Source: Gilliamella sp. wkB112
GTDB lineage: Bacteria > Pseudomonadota > Gammaproteobacteria > Enterobacterales > Orbaceae
Assembly (NCBI RefSeq): GCF_001690685.1
Contig: NZ_LZGL01000009.1
Span: 461,184 to 525,183, forward strand
DNA: 64,000 bases
Direction: 5' to 3'
The translations under genes and the position numbers were made by a program. Shown piece by piece: positions 49,440 to 58,460 of the stretch; positions within the stretch are counted from its first letter, which is position 1, and each line of letters opens with the position of its first letter. The notes below the pieces were generated by a model. It did not search any database. It was not told the origin of the DNA and saw nothing but the letters and a program-made list of their open reading frames with translations.

Positions 49440-49511
49440 ATGTATAGTTTGAATACCCTAAACATAATTAGGAATGATTTAGAAAAATCATCAAATTATA
49501 GTAAAAGATAG
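49440..49511 (+). CDS. Possible small peptide gene, 23 residues
   Basis: In the 319-base gap between the rplI terminator and the AhpD-like gene, an ATG at 49440 follows a good ribosome-binding site (AGAGGAAAA) and opens MYSLNTLNIIRNDLEKSSNY before a stop at 49509-49511. It could encode a peptide or be the start of a decayed gene; no family is recognised. The rest of the gap holds nothing recognisable. Confidence 0.25.
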   Translation: MYSLNTLNIIRNDLEKSSNYSKR

Positions 49512-49522
49512 CGATGGATATA

Positions 49523-49861
49523 TTAAGAAGTCATTTCATCAAACAATCGCATAGCTAAAAAGCCATGTCCCATTGTCGCGCCGGCTCTTACCGCAGCAGC
49601 AATAGAAATTAACTCTGCTAACTCTTCTTTGCTTGCACCTACGCGCTTAGCGTTCTTACTATGAACTTCAATGCAATACGCACATTGTGTCGTAAGTGCA
49701 ACTGCTAATGCAATAAGTTCTCTTATTTTGACCGGAATATGTCCTTCAGTCCGCTTAACCGATCTATGATCAAAATCAATAAAAGCTTGAGTTTCTTTAG
49801 GTGCATATTTCAATAAAGTAGTGACATATTTAAAATCATTAGATGATTGGTAATAACTCAT
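49523..49861 (-). CDS. AhpD-like carboxymuconolactone decarboxylase family protein
   Basis: A 112-residue all-helical protein of the AhpD/CMD superfamily, which includes thiol-dependent alkylhydroperoxidases. The active-site motif CAYCIEVHSKNAK supplies Cys60, Cys63 and His67, and REL at about residue 48 supplies the conserved glutamate. It ends an operon with an ECF sigma factor and a small CxxC membrane protein, the type of unit in which a sigma factor responds to oxidants and AhpD-like proteins remove them. The exact substrate is unknown. Confidence 0.85.
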   Translation of the reverse strand: MSYYQSSNDFKYVTTLLKYAPKETQAFIDFDHRSVKRTEGHIPVKIRELIALAVALTTQCAYCIEVHSKNAKRVGASKEELAELISIAAAVRAGATMGHGFLAMRLFDEMTS

Positions 49862-49865
49862 ATTG

Positions 49866-50050
49866 TTACGCCTTGTTATTTTTTAATTTATAAATTAATC
49901 CGCTCAACCAACATACCGGACAACCACGCAATAAAAATACAACACAAGCTTAGCAAATAAAGGAAGCTGAAATAAAAATAGTGCTAAAACTAGCATCAAA
50001 GCACACACGCCTCTTATTAAATGCAAACTTACAAAATTACGACAATACAT
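49866..50050 (-). pseudogene. Small CxxC membrane protein gene with a frameshift
   Basis: Between the sigma factor and the AhpD-like gene, an ATG at 50050 with an AAAGGAGAG ribosome-binding site begins MYCRNFVSLHLIRGVCALML, a hydrophobic segment, but the frame stops at 49904-49906 after 48 codons. Adding one T to the run of five Ts near 49935 continues the frame as FLLRGCPVCWLSGLIYKLKN to a stop at 49866-49868, giving a 61-residue protein with a GCPVCW motif, typical of small DUF2892-like membrane proteins. It is therefore a recent single-base loss, a sequencing error at a homopolymer, or a recoding site. Confidence 0.65.
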
Positions 50051-50072
50051 AAACTCTCCTTTTTTAAATCTA

Positions 50073-50603
50073 TTAATTTAGATAGGTTTTTGAATCCAAC
50101 TTTTGTTTTATAATCATTCTTGCTCGATGCAATCTGCTTTTTACTGCCTCAATAGTGATACCCAATTTTTCAGCAACTTCGGGTGCACTATATTCTTCAA
50201 TATCGCGCAAAATTAATACTTGACGATAAATGAATGGTAACGAACCAATAGCATTGGTTAAATCAATATGCAGACTCAAATCTGTATTTTGCATAGCAAT
50301 GTTTTCTAGATTAAATTCACTATTAATACTTTTTGATTGTCTAGCTCTAAATAATCGATAACACTCCCTTTCAATAATTCGAAATAACCAGCTGGCGAAA
50401 GTCGCTATTGTTTTCAATGTGCCAATTTTTCTATACATTTGCCAAAGAGCGATTTGCACAGCATCTTCAACATCTTCAGCTGAAGAACAAGTTCGCCTAG
50501 CAAACCTTTTAATATCAGGTTGGCAAAGGATAAGTAGTTGTTCTAAAGCTTGTTTATTGCCCATACAAGCCGCTTGAATGAGTTTTTCGTTTTTTGGGTT
50601 CAT
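50073..50603 (-). CDS. ECF-type RNA polymerase sigma factor
   Basis: A 176-residue sigma-70-family factor with region 2 (EQLLILCQPDIKRFARRTCSSAEDVEDAVQIALWQMYRKI, including the core-binding helix) and region 4 (LPFIYRQVLILRDIEEYSAPEVAEKLGITIEAVKSRLHRARMII, a helix-turn-helix for the -35). It lacks region 3 and any fused anti-sigma domain, and no anti-sigma gene is adjacent. It leads a three-gene leftward operon with the small CxxC protein and the AhpD-like protein, so its regulon probably concerns redox or peroxide stress. Confidence 0.88.
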   Translation of the reverse strand: MNPKNEKLIQAACMGNKQALEQLLILCQPDIKRFARRTCSSAEDVEDAVQIALWQMYRKIGTLKTIATFASWLFRIIERECYRLFRARQSKSINSEFNLENIAMQNTDLSLHIDLTNAIGSLPFIYRQVLILRDIEEYSAPEVAEKLGITIEAVKSRLHRARMIIKQKLDSKTYLN

Positions 50604-50862
50604 ATAATTTAATTATTGTGAAATTTTTAATTTTGTTATGCTAAAAGTATCATTTCCTAAGACTTTTAAATAACATTTATTTGATTATATAGAGGATGAA
50701 TAGTGGCAAAAGGATTCATAAAAATTTGCAATTTTAGATATTGATTAAATCTGCGTGCGGATTATGACGATCAATTAGTCGAGCAAATTCCTTTCATATT
50801 TATGAAATTTTGAAGATATCACTAAATTGAATATTTAAGCTTGAATATTCAATTGGTAAGTA
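50604..50862. other. Intergenic region with short coding-like fragments
   Basis: On the plus strand near 50750-50815 a fragment reads NLRADYDDQLVEQIPFIFMK before a stop, without a start codon; it may be the end of a decayed gene of unknown family. At about 50825-50851 TTGAATATT and AATATTCAA form an inverted repeat. Nothing firmer can be said. Confidence 0.25.
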
Positions 50863-51147
50863 TTAAATAAATGCTTCAAATCCGTTGGCATATTTAGTTG
50901 GTACAAATTCAATTATGTCGTACTCGGCAATTTGATGAATATAAAACGGATCTTTTTGCATTATAGCTATTGCTTTTTCACGACTTTCAACACGACAAAG
51001 AATGATACCTCCGACACGAGGTACTTTGCGACCGGAAGCAATAAAATGCCCTGATTGATAATGATGTTCTAAATAATCGATATGTTGCGGTAAGTATTTT
51101 TCTACTTCATTAATCGGTTTAAGGTAGGTAAGAGAAAAAATAAACAT
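50863..51147 (-). CDS. YciI-like protein
   Basis: A 94-residue protein of the YCII family (dimeric alpha-beta barrel, ferredoxin-like fold), whose members are small enzymes or enzyme-associated domains of mostly unknown reaction. It begins MFIFSLTYLKPINEVEKYLPQHIDYLEHHY, with the conserved histidine in the HIDYLEHHYQSG stretch, then SGRKVPRVGGIILCR and the DPF segment. The frame opens 26 codons upstream, but I chose the ATG at 51147 because GGAGA precedes it and the family starts there. Confidence 0.88.
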   Translation of the reverse strand: MFIFSLTYLKPINEVEKYLPQHIDYLEHHYQSGHFIASGRKVPRVGGIILCRVESREKAIAIMQKDPFYIHQIAEYDIIEFVPTKYANGFEAFI

Positions 51148-51275
51148 TTTAATGTCTCCATTTAAAAAATAATAAGCCAACCATATATGTTGGCTTTGAT
51201 TATACTCGTTTTTATTGAGCATCAATCATACAGTATTATGAGAATGTTAAAACAAAGTATACATTGTTCAAGTTA

Positions 51276-51503
51276 CTATTTTGCAACCCATTTGCCGTTT
51301 TCATCTTTATGATAAAGCTTTTCAACCGCTGACCAAGCAACACGAAAAGCAATTTGCTCTGGATTACTGTTGTCTCGTCGTTTTTTAGGATCTTGATACT
51401 CTTTTATCGCACTATTGAATGCTTCTTTAAAAATGTCTTGGGCATGTTCAGGTAAAACATGGCGAACTGAATCCGGTAAATCATTACGTGTTTGATAAGG
51501 CAT
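51276..51503 (-). CDS. chaB: ChaB family protein
   Basis: A 75-residue cytoplasmic protein, matching E. coli ChaB from MPYQTRNDLPDSVRHVLPEHAQDIFKEAFNSA to its C-terminus. ChaB was named a regulator of the ChaA sodium/calcium antiporter, but its molecular function remains unclear. chaA is not in the window. It has a promoter-sized gap to its right and none of its neighbours is functionally related. Confidence 0.93.
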   Translation of the reverse strand: MPYQTRNDLPDSVRHVLPEHAQDIFKEAFNSAIKEYQDPKKRRDNSNPEQIAFRVAWSAVEKLYHKDENGKWVAK

Positions 51504-51884
51504 ATAACATTTCCTCTATAAATTAATCATGCATGATTGAAAATTTAAAAACGGTAAAAGTTAAAACTGCTACATCATCATAATTCACTCTAGAATTTAT
51601 GCTTTTTTTAGGAGTAATACAAGTTTTGTTTATTTTCATAATAATTATAAGTTAGTTGTTGTTATAAATATTACTTTACGATCTTTAATAAAAATTACTT
51701 ACTTATTTTAGTGATATTAGTAGTAAAATGACTCATTGTAATAATAGTTAATATATAAATATAATACTAAATTATTAATGAACGTATTTAACATATAAGA
51801 TATTATTTTAACGAATTTAAATTTTTTATGTTGTATAAATCACTTTAGCCAAAGTTGATAGAATCAAAATATAAGGAAATAAAG
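51504..51884. other. Intergenic region between chaB and the DUF3829 lipoprotein gene
   Basis: About 380 bases of AT-rich DNA between divergent genes. It must contain both promoters. I see no RNA gene, repeat or remnant. Confidence 0.4.
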
Positions 51885-52949
51885 ATGAATCGAAAAAAAT
51901 TTCTTGCCATTTTAATTACTAGTTTATTAATCCTAGGTTGTAATGAAAAATCCAGTGAAAACAAAGTCGAATCGACCGTATCTGAACCCACACAGGCAAA
52001 ACAATCGGATGTAAATCAATCAGAATTATTAGGTTTAAAAGCCAAAAAAGCAAATTTATGGCTTGATGTTCTCGAATTACAATATACCACACCTGGATTA
52101 GTATTAGAAAATCGACTTGCTACAACTCATATGATTGAAGCAATAGAGCAATATTTCGAAAAATATACGGATAAAGATGGTCACTTAATTTTAAATAACC
52201 TTCGTAAAGCGAAAGGTGAAATAGATATAACATTCTTAATGATTCATGGTATACCAAGATTAGATTACTTGGAAAAGTATAGTAATTTAATCACTAAACT
52301 AGTCGCTTATTCCCCTGAATTACCAGCTCTAGATGCAACTGGTAAAGTATATGGTGACCAGTTTATTGAATTAGGAAAAGTATATATAGATTTCTATAAC
52401 TATTATAAAGTTGACAAAGAATACAAGTTAGATGATTTTGCTAAATCAGAAGAACTTAATAATAGACTTTTAACTGCTTATAAAAACTATTTACAAGCCA
52501 AAGATAGTGCATTTATCGCCTACAATAATTTATACAATGAGTTACATCAAGCTCAAAAAATACAACTTAAAAAAGAAGGTTTGCTAATTATCTTTAATAT
52601 TTATGAGGCTTTAGATTTATCTGAAGAATTTGTAAGTATAATCAACGATAAATCTAAAGATGGCTTTGCTAATTTTGATAAATCAATCCCAGAGCAAAAA
52701 CTAACCGCTTTAGAAGCAATAGCTAATGAATTAAAATCTAGCAAGATAACTAAAGATGATCTTAAAAAAGAAGGGATTAAAAATATTGATGATTTTTATC
52801 GATACAGAGATGCCCTTTCAGGTTTTTTAGTGCAAGCTAAAGTGGTATTACGTGATATTCATGAAAAAAATATAAATAATCAAATCGATCATCTTAATGA
52901 GATTGAGCTTAATAGCGTAATTGAAAAATATAATTCTTTAGTCAGATAA
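51885..52949 (+). CDS. DUF3829 family lipoprotein (YiiG-like)
   Basis: A 354-residue predicted lipoprotein: the signal peptide MNRKKFLAILITSLLILGC ends in a lipobox with the lipidated cysteine at residue 19. A linker rich in Ser, Glu and Lys (about 20-45) follows, then a long helical domain resembling the DUF3829/YiiG family. I chose the ATG at 51885 because AAGGAAA lies just upstream; the frame opens 10 codons earlier. The function of the family is unknown. Confidence 0.8.
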   Translation: MNRKKFLAILITSLLILGCNEKSSENKVESTVSEPTQAKQSDVNQSELLGLKAKKANLWLDVLELQYTTPGLVLENRLATTHMIEAIEQYFEKYTDKDGHLILNNLRKAKGEIDITFLMIHGIPRLDYLEKYSNLITKLVAYSPELPALDATGKVYGDQFIELGKVYIDFYNYYKVDKEYKLDDFAKSEELNNRLLTAYKNYLQAKDSAFIAYNNLYNELHQAQKIQLKKEGLLIIFNIYEALDLSEEFVSIINDKSKDGFANFDKSIPEQKLTALEAIANELKSSKITKDDLKKEGIKNIDDFYRYRDALSGFLVQAKVVLRDIHEKNINNQIDHLNEIELNSVIEKYNSLVR

Positions 52950-52986
52950 TTTATTACCATCAATTTGGTTACGATTAAGCGCAAAC

Positions 52987-53013
52987 AGACTAGCCTATTT
53001 TATGGGCTAGTCT
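52987..53013. terminator. Hairpin between convergent genes, possible terminator
   Basis: AGACTAGCC (52987-52995) pairs with GGCTAGTCT (53005-53013) between the lipoprotein gene and acuI. Neither side has a clear T run, so termination here is only a possibility. Confidence 0.35.
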
Positions 53014-53022
53014 AAATTTAAT

Positions 53023-54018
53023 TTATTGATTCACATCTACCACAAAACGACCTTTTATTTGTCCGGCTATCATTTTATTAGCGGAATCAACACACTCAGT
53101 TAAAGTGATAGTATTGCCAATATGAGCTAATATTTCACCATCTAAATGCTGGGACAATAAGTCCCATGCTGCTATACGCTTATCGTAACTAGCCATAACA
53201 CTATCAACACCAGCCAAAGTTATTCCACGCAAAATAAACGGAGCCACCGTAGCTGGAAAATCCATACCTTGTGCCAGCCCACAACAGGCAACTATTCCAC
53301 CATATTGAGTTTGGGCACACACATTAGCTAAAGTATGTGAACCCACTACATCCACAACTGCTGACCATAGTTCTTTTTGCAGTGGTTTACCTGCTAGTTT
53401 TAATGTTTGACTATCAATAATATTAACAGCTCCTAATCCGGTTAAATAATCGCTATCATTTATTTTACTGGTTGATGCTGTAACCTGATAACCAAGTTTC
53501 GCTAGCAAAGCGATCGCAATTGAGCCTACTCCACCACTAGCACCTGTAACTAATATCTTGCCCGGCTCAGGTTTAACCCCAAAATCAACAATACGCTTTA
53601 CACATAATGCGGCCGTATATCCAGCCGTACCAATAACCATAGCTTGGTAAGGTGTAAGATTATTAGGTAAAGGGATCAGCCAATCAGATTTTAAATAAGT
53701 ATATTGCGCTAAACATCCCCAATGAGTTTCACCACAACCCCAACCATTTAAAATAACCATATCACCTTGTTGATAACGACCGCTAGCACACTCCACTACC
53801 TTACCAACTCCATCAATTCCAGGCACCATTGGCCATTGCCTGACTATTGGACTTTTATTGGTTAACGCTAATGCATCTTTATAGTTAATACTTGAATACT
53901 GAACCTCAATTAAGGTATCACCTTCTTGAGCTAATAGTTGCTGTTTATTAATTTTATTTAATGAAGCTGAAAAACCAGTATTGGCGTCTTTTGCTAACAA
54001 AATCGCATTGAATGACAT
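53023..54018 (-). CDS. acuI: Acrylyl-CoA reductase-type NADPH oxidoreductase (YhdH/AcuI)
   Basis: A 331-residue zinc-free medium-chain dehydrogenase. E. coli YhdH (AcuI) reduces toxic acrylyl-CoA to propionyl-CoA with NADPH. It shows INYKDALALTNKSPIVRQWPMVPGIDGVG, NGWGCGETHWGCLAQ, and the NADPH loop LVTGASGGVGSIAIALLAKLGY. Two TetR-type operators lie just upstream and a TetR gene follows in the same direction beyond them, so expression is probably induced by a reactive electrophile. Confidence 0.92.
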   Translation of the reverse strand: MSFNAILLAKDANTGFSASLNKINKQQLLAQEGDTLIEVQYSSINYKDALALTNKSPIVRQWPMVPGIDGVGKVVECASGRYQQGDMVILNGWGCGETHWGCLAQYTYLKSDWLIPLPNNLTPYQAMVIGTAGYTAALCVKRIVDFGVKPEPGKILVTGASGGVGSIAIALLAKLGYQVTASTSKINDSDYLTGLGAVNIIDSQTLKLAGKPLQKELWSAVVDVVGSHTLANVCAQTQYGGIVACCGLAQGMDFPATVAPFILRGITLAGVDSVMASYDKRIAAWDLLSQHLDGEILAHIGNTITLTECVDSANKMIAGQIKGRFVVDVNQ

Positions 54019-54107
54019 GAAAACTCCTTATTACTTGCCGTAACCTAAATGCTACTTATTAAGTTAATAAATAATGATGAGTGCAAAAATTATTTATTAA
54101 TTGTTTA

Positions 54108-54122
54108 TAGACGATTGGTCTA
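54108..54122. promoter_or_regulatory. TetR-type operator 1 upstream of acuI
   Basis: TAGACGATTGGTCTA is a palindrome with TAGAC/GTCTA arms, 90 bases before acuI. It overlaps a TATAAA hexamer (minus strand, 54104-54109) that may be the acuI -10. The NemR/AcuR class of TetR regulators binds similar TAGAC-type palindromes. Confidence 0.7.
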
Positions 54123-54130
54123 AAAAATTA

Positions 54131-54145
54131 TAGACCGATCGTCTA
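54131..54145. promoter_or_regulatory. TetR-type operator 2 upstream of acuI
   Basis: TAGACCGATCGTCTA, again with TAGAC/GTCTA arms, is the reverse-strand copy of operator 1 with 14 of 15 bases identical. Centre-to-centre spacing is 23 bases, about two helical turns, suggesting two dimers on one face. Confidence 0.7.
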
Positions 54146-54219
54146 GTAAATTGCAATATATAAAAATAGACTAATTAATAATTACGCTCATTAGAAAAGA
54201 AAAATTAAATCTTAAAAGA

Positions 54220-54843
54220 TTATTTAATGATTTTATTTAAGAAAAACTGCATAAAAATATCTAGAGGTTCAGAATTTTTGATTAATTTACTTCGGGTGAC
54301 CGCTCCCTCCCAACCAATCCAAAAAAATTGTGCCAACTCATTACAATTAATATCTACAGCAATTTCCCCCAATTGCTGTGCCTGCAATAAACACTGTTCT
54401 ATTTTAGTTTGCCAGCTAGTTAAAATTTGCTCTAATATTTTATTATAGCCATCGGGTAATAACGATTCTTCTTGGATTAACTCGCCAATTAAACAACCAC
54501 GATTAAAAGCATATTTTGCCATACCCTGTTTGGCATCTTCATAAAAAGCTGAAATTCTTGATAATGGCGAAGTAATTGACTCATTAGTCAAATGCTTATC
54601 TAATTTATAGGCAAAAAAACTATCATAATTAGCAATAATTGCTCGCCCAAAATCTTCTTTACTTTTAAAGTAATAATAAAAAGATCCTTTAGGCACATCA
54701 ACTTTTTGCAAAATACTTTCAATATTGCAGGAAATATAACCATAAGTTGTCATCAACTCCACGCCACTACGAATTAGTGCCGTTCTAGTTTCAAGACCTT
54801 TTTTAGAAAGATTGTTAGCTAAAGTATTTTGACTAGCAAGCAT
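54220..54843 (-). CDS. TetR family transcriptional regulator (AcuR/NemR-like)
   Basis: A 207-residue regulator with an N-terminal helix-turn-helix (TRTALIRSGVELMTTYGYISCNIESILQKVDVPKGSFYYYFKSKEDFG) and a C-terminal ligand domain with FNRGCLIGELIQEES, whose cysteine could sense electrophiles as in NemR. It is upstream of and in line with acuI, with the twin operators between them, so it most likely represses acuI. The operators lie after its own stop codon, so autoregulation would need another site. Confidence 0.87.
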   Translation of the reverse strand: MLASQNTLANNLSKKGLETRTALIRSGVELMTTYGYISCNIESILQKVDVPKGSFYYYFKSKEDFGRAIIANYDSFFAYKLDKHLTNESITSPLSRISAFYEDAKQGMAKYAFNRGCLIGELIQEESLLPDGYNKILEQILTSWQTKIEQCLLQAQQLGEIAVDINCNELAQFFWIGWEGAVTRSKLIKNSEPLDIFMQFFLNKIIK

Positions 54844-55246
54844 GTTATTTCTGATCCTGTTATTGCAGGTAATATAAAGTTAAATTGAATTATAAATAAT
54901 AAATAGTCATACTAGTAAATGCAATTATATTCTTAACAATACCAAAATCAGAATTAAAAAACTCCTTGGTTGAAATCAACCTCAAAAAAGGCTAAACATG
55001 ATAGTGATCCAATTTGGGATACATTGATCGTGAAAGAATAAATAGGTACAGCCTAGCTAAATAACTGTTATGATCAAAAAAATACATACTTGATAACGAT
55101 TATCTAAACTTAATTATTAACAAGCCACATAAAATCAATATAAATTTATTATGTAAGCTAGTAATAAACAAAAACTCACTTATAAACAGCAAATTATTTT
55201 AACTATATAAACAAGCTCATATAAACTAAACATTTGCCCTTAATAA
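54844..55246. other. Intergenic region with a short coding-like fragment
   Basis: About 400 AT-rich bases. On the plus strand at 54958-55044 a frame without a start reads KTPWLKSTSKKAKHDSDPIW before a stop, which could be the tail of a lost gene. Nothing else is recognisable. Confidence 0.25.
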
Positions 55247-55612
55247 CTAAAAAATACCATTATTATGCACGGCTTCAATCTTTCCAACATTATGCTCAAT
55301 AACATCCCAATGTTCAACTAACTTAGAGTTTTCAACACGATAGATATCACATACTTTATTGATAATGCCATTAGCTAGTGTGCATTTAAAAAATACATAA
55401 ACAAAATTATTTTCACAACTCACATTAATAAATTCTATTTTAGGTTTCAGTTTTATAAATTCTTCAATAAATTTGATAAAACCAATTCTACCTGTTGTTA
55501 CTCGTGGATTATGTTGAATATAATCATCAGCAACATAATCGGAAATTTTAGCTAGATTGCCTTCGACAAAAATATCCTCATAGAAGTTAATAACTAATTG
55601 TTTATTATTCAT
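55247..55612 (-). CDS. SnoaL-like/NTF2-fold protein
   Basis: A 121-residue protein with the cone-shaped NTF2-like fold of SnoaL-type enzymes: LVINFYEDIFVEGNLAKISDYVADDYIQHNPRV, where the HNP segment is typical, and a late EHWDVIEH with conserved Trp and Asp. Members are often uncharacterised hydrolases or isomerases. It is isolated, with about 500 bases of apparently empty DNA upstream. Confidence 0.82.
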   Translation of the reverse strand: MNNKQLVINFYEDIFVEGNLAKISDYVADDYIQHNPRVTTGRIGFIKFIEEFIKLKPKIEFINVSCENNFVYVFFKCTLANGIINKVCDIYRVENSKLVEHWDVIEHNVGKIEAVHNNGIF

Positions 55613-56124
55613 AATAAAATACCTATTTTTTAACTTACTTATATTTTAAAAACTAGTTTTTTGCTTGTAATTTACGAATCATCAGTATCTGAAAACCAAA
55701 ATAATTTTAGATCCATACTAATAAATATCAAGGGGATAGGTAACTTAATATAAATTAAGACACTAACCAAACAGGGAAAGAACTGGCATATTTACCTATT
55801 AATCGAAAAATGGAAAATTATATCTAATATTAATAATTTGATGAAGAAATACAATTATAATCATAAACAAGTAGTTTATATCTTTATAAAGCCGATTAAT
55901 ATATAAAACATTATTTAATTTACCCTAATATATTAGTACTTATTTAGTTATAAGTGACTTAAGGTATTCTTGTTACCAAACTATTATAGTTGTCCTGACA
56001 TAAAGTATATATAAATTATTACACTACACTGACACATAAAATCAACCGAAAAAACTCTATAATAAAGTACCATAGTCTATCAAAAGGAGGATTTCCTATT
56101 AGATAGTGATAGCTACCATTAATA
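55613..56124. other. Intergenic region without recognisable features
   Basis: Roughly 510 AT-rich bases between the SnoaL-like gene and the Sel1 protein gene. I see no intact gene, RNA gene or clear terminator; open frames here are short and start in poor contexts. Confidence 0.4.
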
Positions 56125-56889
56125 TTATTGTATTCCAGATCTCTTACATGCTTCAGTAATTCCACTTTTGCACGCTTTGGCATAAGCTTCCGAAGACTTT
56201 TTGTGATCATTTTTTACCCAGTAATAATAATAACCTAATCTAAAACAACCATCAGCATCATTGGCATCACAAGATTTTTGAGCAAAAAGAAAGGCCATAT
56301 CATAATTCTTATAATAGTTATGATAAATACGAATTAATTCATTACAAGCTGGTGTATATAAAGCATCGCAAGCTTGGTTATGGTAAGTTATTGCTAGCTC
56401 CATTTGTTTTTTACGTTGATATATTAGACCTTTATTGTAACAACCTTCCATATAACCATTACTACAATCAAAACTAAAATAACCCATTGCAATGTCTTCG
56501 TTTTTTGAAACAGCGACACCATTAGCATATATTACACCGAGGGGAGTACAGATAGCTCCTGATTTCAAACTACAGGCTTTTAAAAAATATGCTTTCGCTT
56601 TTTGAGCATCTTTAGCTACAGTGTAGCCTTTCATATATAATGATCCCATTATATTACAAGATTCTGCATCAAAAGCATTACAAGCTTTATCATAATATTC
56701 ATGGGCTTTACTTGGAGCATAGGCTTTAATTTTATTATTTAAATAATAGTCACCCACTTTTTTACATGCAGCTTTATTATTTTTTTTGCAATCAACTTCT
56801 ATGTTTTTTATATCAAGAATATCATTGGCCCAACAAATATCCATAGGTATAAATAAGGCGGTTAACAAACAAACTATATAATATTTCAT
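56125..56889 (-). CDS. Cysteine-rich Sel1-like repeat exported protein
   Basis: A 254-residue protein with a signal peptide (YYIVCLLTALFIPMDICWA) and about six Sel1-like repeats of 35-37 residues. Each repeat carries two cysteines about eight residues apart (for example ACSLKSGAIC and CDALYTPAC), the pattern of Helicobacter cysteine-rich proteins, where they form disulfides in the periplasm. It begins an accessory stretch of exported proteins. Function is unknown; such proteins often act as scaffolds or bind other proteins in secretion-related clusters. Confidence 0.85.
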   Translation of the reverse strand: MKYYIVCLLTALFIPMDICWANDILDIKNIEVDCKKNNKAACKKVGDYYLNNKIKAYAPSKAHEYYDKACNAFDAESCNIMGSLYMKGYTVAKDAQKAKAYFLKACSLKSGAICTPLGVIYANGVAVSKNEDIAMGYFSFDCSNGYMEGCYNKGLIYQRKKQMELAITYHNQACDALYTPACNELIRIYHNYYKNYDMAFLFAQKSCDANDADGCFRLGYYYYWVKNDHKKSSEAYAKACKSGITEACKRSGIQ

Positions 56890-57135
56890 TTACTATAATT
56901 TCTTTTACAGATATGGCTTGGTTAAATTAAGTATACGTTAAGCTGTATAAAATATATAGTTTATATATTAGGTGAATTTATGAAAAAAAATCTGGTATCC
57001 AATTTTTCTCTCTGAATAGATAAACATGCTAATTCAAGGTATTTTTCTTAACTGTTTCAACATTTTTATTAACTTTTTACAACTACCAAGTTGCACAAGC
57101 AAAATGATAGCCGTCAATATCCTATACATCATAAC

Positions 57136-58053
57136 TTATTGTACGGGTTTTTCACTATTCACGGCGCAACGAAATGTGATAAATGCATGAGGATACATTG
57201 CTGCTCTATCAAAGGTAGCGCCCCAAACTCGGGATGATTTAAATGTTAATGAACCGCTTTCTGGCCCTTGAGGGTTAGTAATATTTTGAGCATCTGAACT
57301 ATAGGTTTGACTATACCAGTCATGCACCCATTCCCAACCGTTATTGTCCATATCATAAAATCCTGCAGCATTAGGCGTTGATAAAGTGCCCACAGGGACA
57401 AAACGAGTAGCATAGGAAATAACTTCAGGATCATCACTGAAATTTCTCTCTGTCGGCGGATTATGAATATCTCCTTGCGCATTGGCATAAAGTACCTTAT
57501 AGCCTCCGCTACGGGCCGCATATTCCCACTGAGCTTCGGTAGGCAGGTCTATAGGTAGATTAAGTTGTTGCCCTAACCATTGACAATAATCTTTGGCATC
57601 CTGCCACTGAACTGAAGCTGGGTTTTTCTCATAGTAAGGGTTAGCCGACCACTGTTCATTTCCGTCTTTAGTTTGTTGGTAAGGCTGTCTTTTACCATCC
57701 CAATATTGCACTTCCATTGGATCGCCATAATTGACCATTTGCTGTATAGGTTTGCCTGTTATTAGCAAGTAAGTATCATAGTCAAACCAGGTGACTTTAT
57801 AACGAGCCAGTGAGAAGCTGGTTAATGTGACTTGATGAGGTTGAGTATTGTTTTTCAAACTAAGCCGCAGGTGTCTGCCATTTTTCTCAACACCAAAGTC
57901 ACCCATCGTAAAAGTACCACCTTGTAGATAGATAAAATTTTCAAGACTACTTTGCTTAACCTTTATAATATTTTCTTGGGGGCTATCCGCATGGCAAGCC
58001 GTCATAATAATAAATAGGTATAACATGATAGCGTATGTTTTAGCTGTTCTCAT
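57136..58053 (-). CDS. Formylglycine-enzyme-fold (SUMF1) lipoprotein
   Basis: A 305-residue predicted lipoprotein with lipobox IMTAC (Cys20 from the ATG at 58053) and an FGE-sulfatase domain: FIYLQGGTFTMGDFG, YKVTWFDYDTY, LPTEAQWEYAARSGG and NNGWEWVHDWYSQTY. The catalytic cysteine pair of true formylglycine-generating enzymes is not apparent in the segment that should hold it (VWGATFDRAAMYPHAFITFRCA), so a structural or binding role is more likely than oxidase activity. I chose the ATG after AGAGGACT; the frame opens seven codons earlier. Confidence 0.83.
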   Translation of the reverse strand: MRTAKTYAIMLYLFIIMTACHADSPQENIIKVKQSSLENFIYLQGGTFTMGDFGVEKNGRHLRLSLKNNTQPHQVTLTSFSLARYKVTWFDYDTYLLITGKPIQQMVNYGDPMEVQYWDGKRQPYQQTKDGNEQWSANPYYEKNPASVQWQDAKDYCQWLGQQLNLPIDLPTEAQWEYAARSGGYKVLYANAQGDIHNPPTERNFSDDPEVISYATRFVPVGTLSTPNAAGFYDMDNNGWEWVHDWYSQTYSSDAQNITNPQGPESGSLTFKSSRVWGATFDRAAMYPHAFITFRCAVNSEKPVQ

Positions 58054-58460
58054 CAAGTCCTGTCCTCTATACAAAATATTGATCGTTAGTTGCTTTTACT
58101 AACCAAGAAAAACTAGTTCTGTTTAAAACTAAATCATCACCACTAGTAAAAGTAATGATGTTCTTAATGCGAACTGTCAAACTCGCTTATAAATTTTTCT
58201 ATAAGATTTTTATTGTACTTTTTTTAGGATAAAGGATTCAATTAATAAATGATTTTACATAAATCATGAATCGATTAAGCTTTTTAGATTATGGGTTGCT
58301 AATTTAATTTTAGTGGAAGAATAGTGTTTTATAGGCGAAAAATAGCTTAATACGCGATGAGGATAAATCGCTACTATATTGATTACGCAATTTAGCTATA
58401 ATAAAAATTAATTTTAATGTTAATTATAAAAGTATATAATTCATTTAAGAGTTACGATGC
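58054..58460. other. Intergenic region without recognisable features
   Basis: About 400 AT-rich bases between two exported-protein genes. No gene, repeat or clear terminator is visible. Confidence 0.4.

Noticed and set aside
56019..56210. 63-codon open frame overlapping the Sel1 gene end
   Set aside because: It overlaps the Sel1 gene in another frame and lacks any recognisable content.
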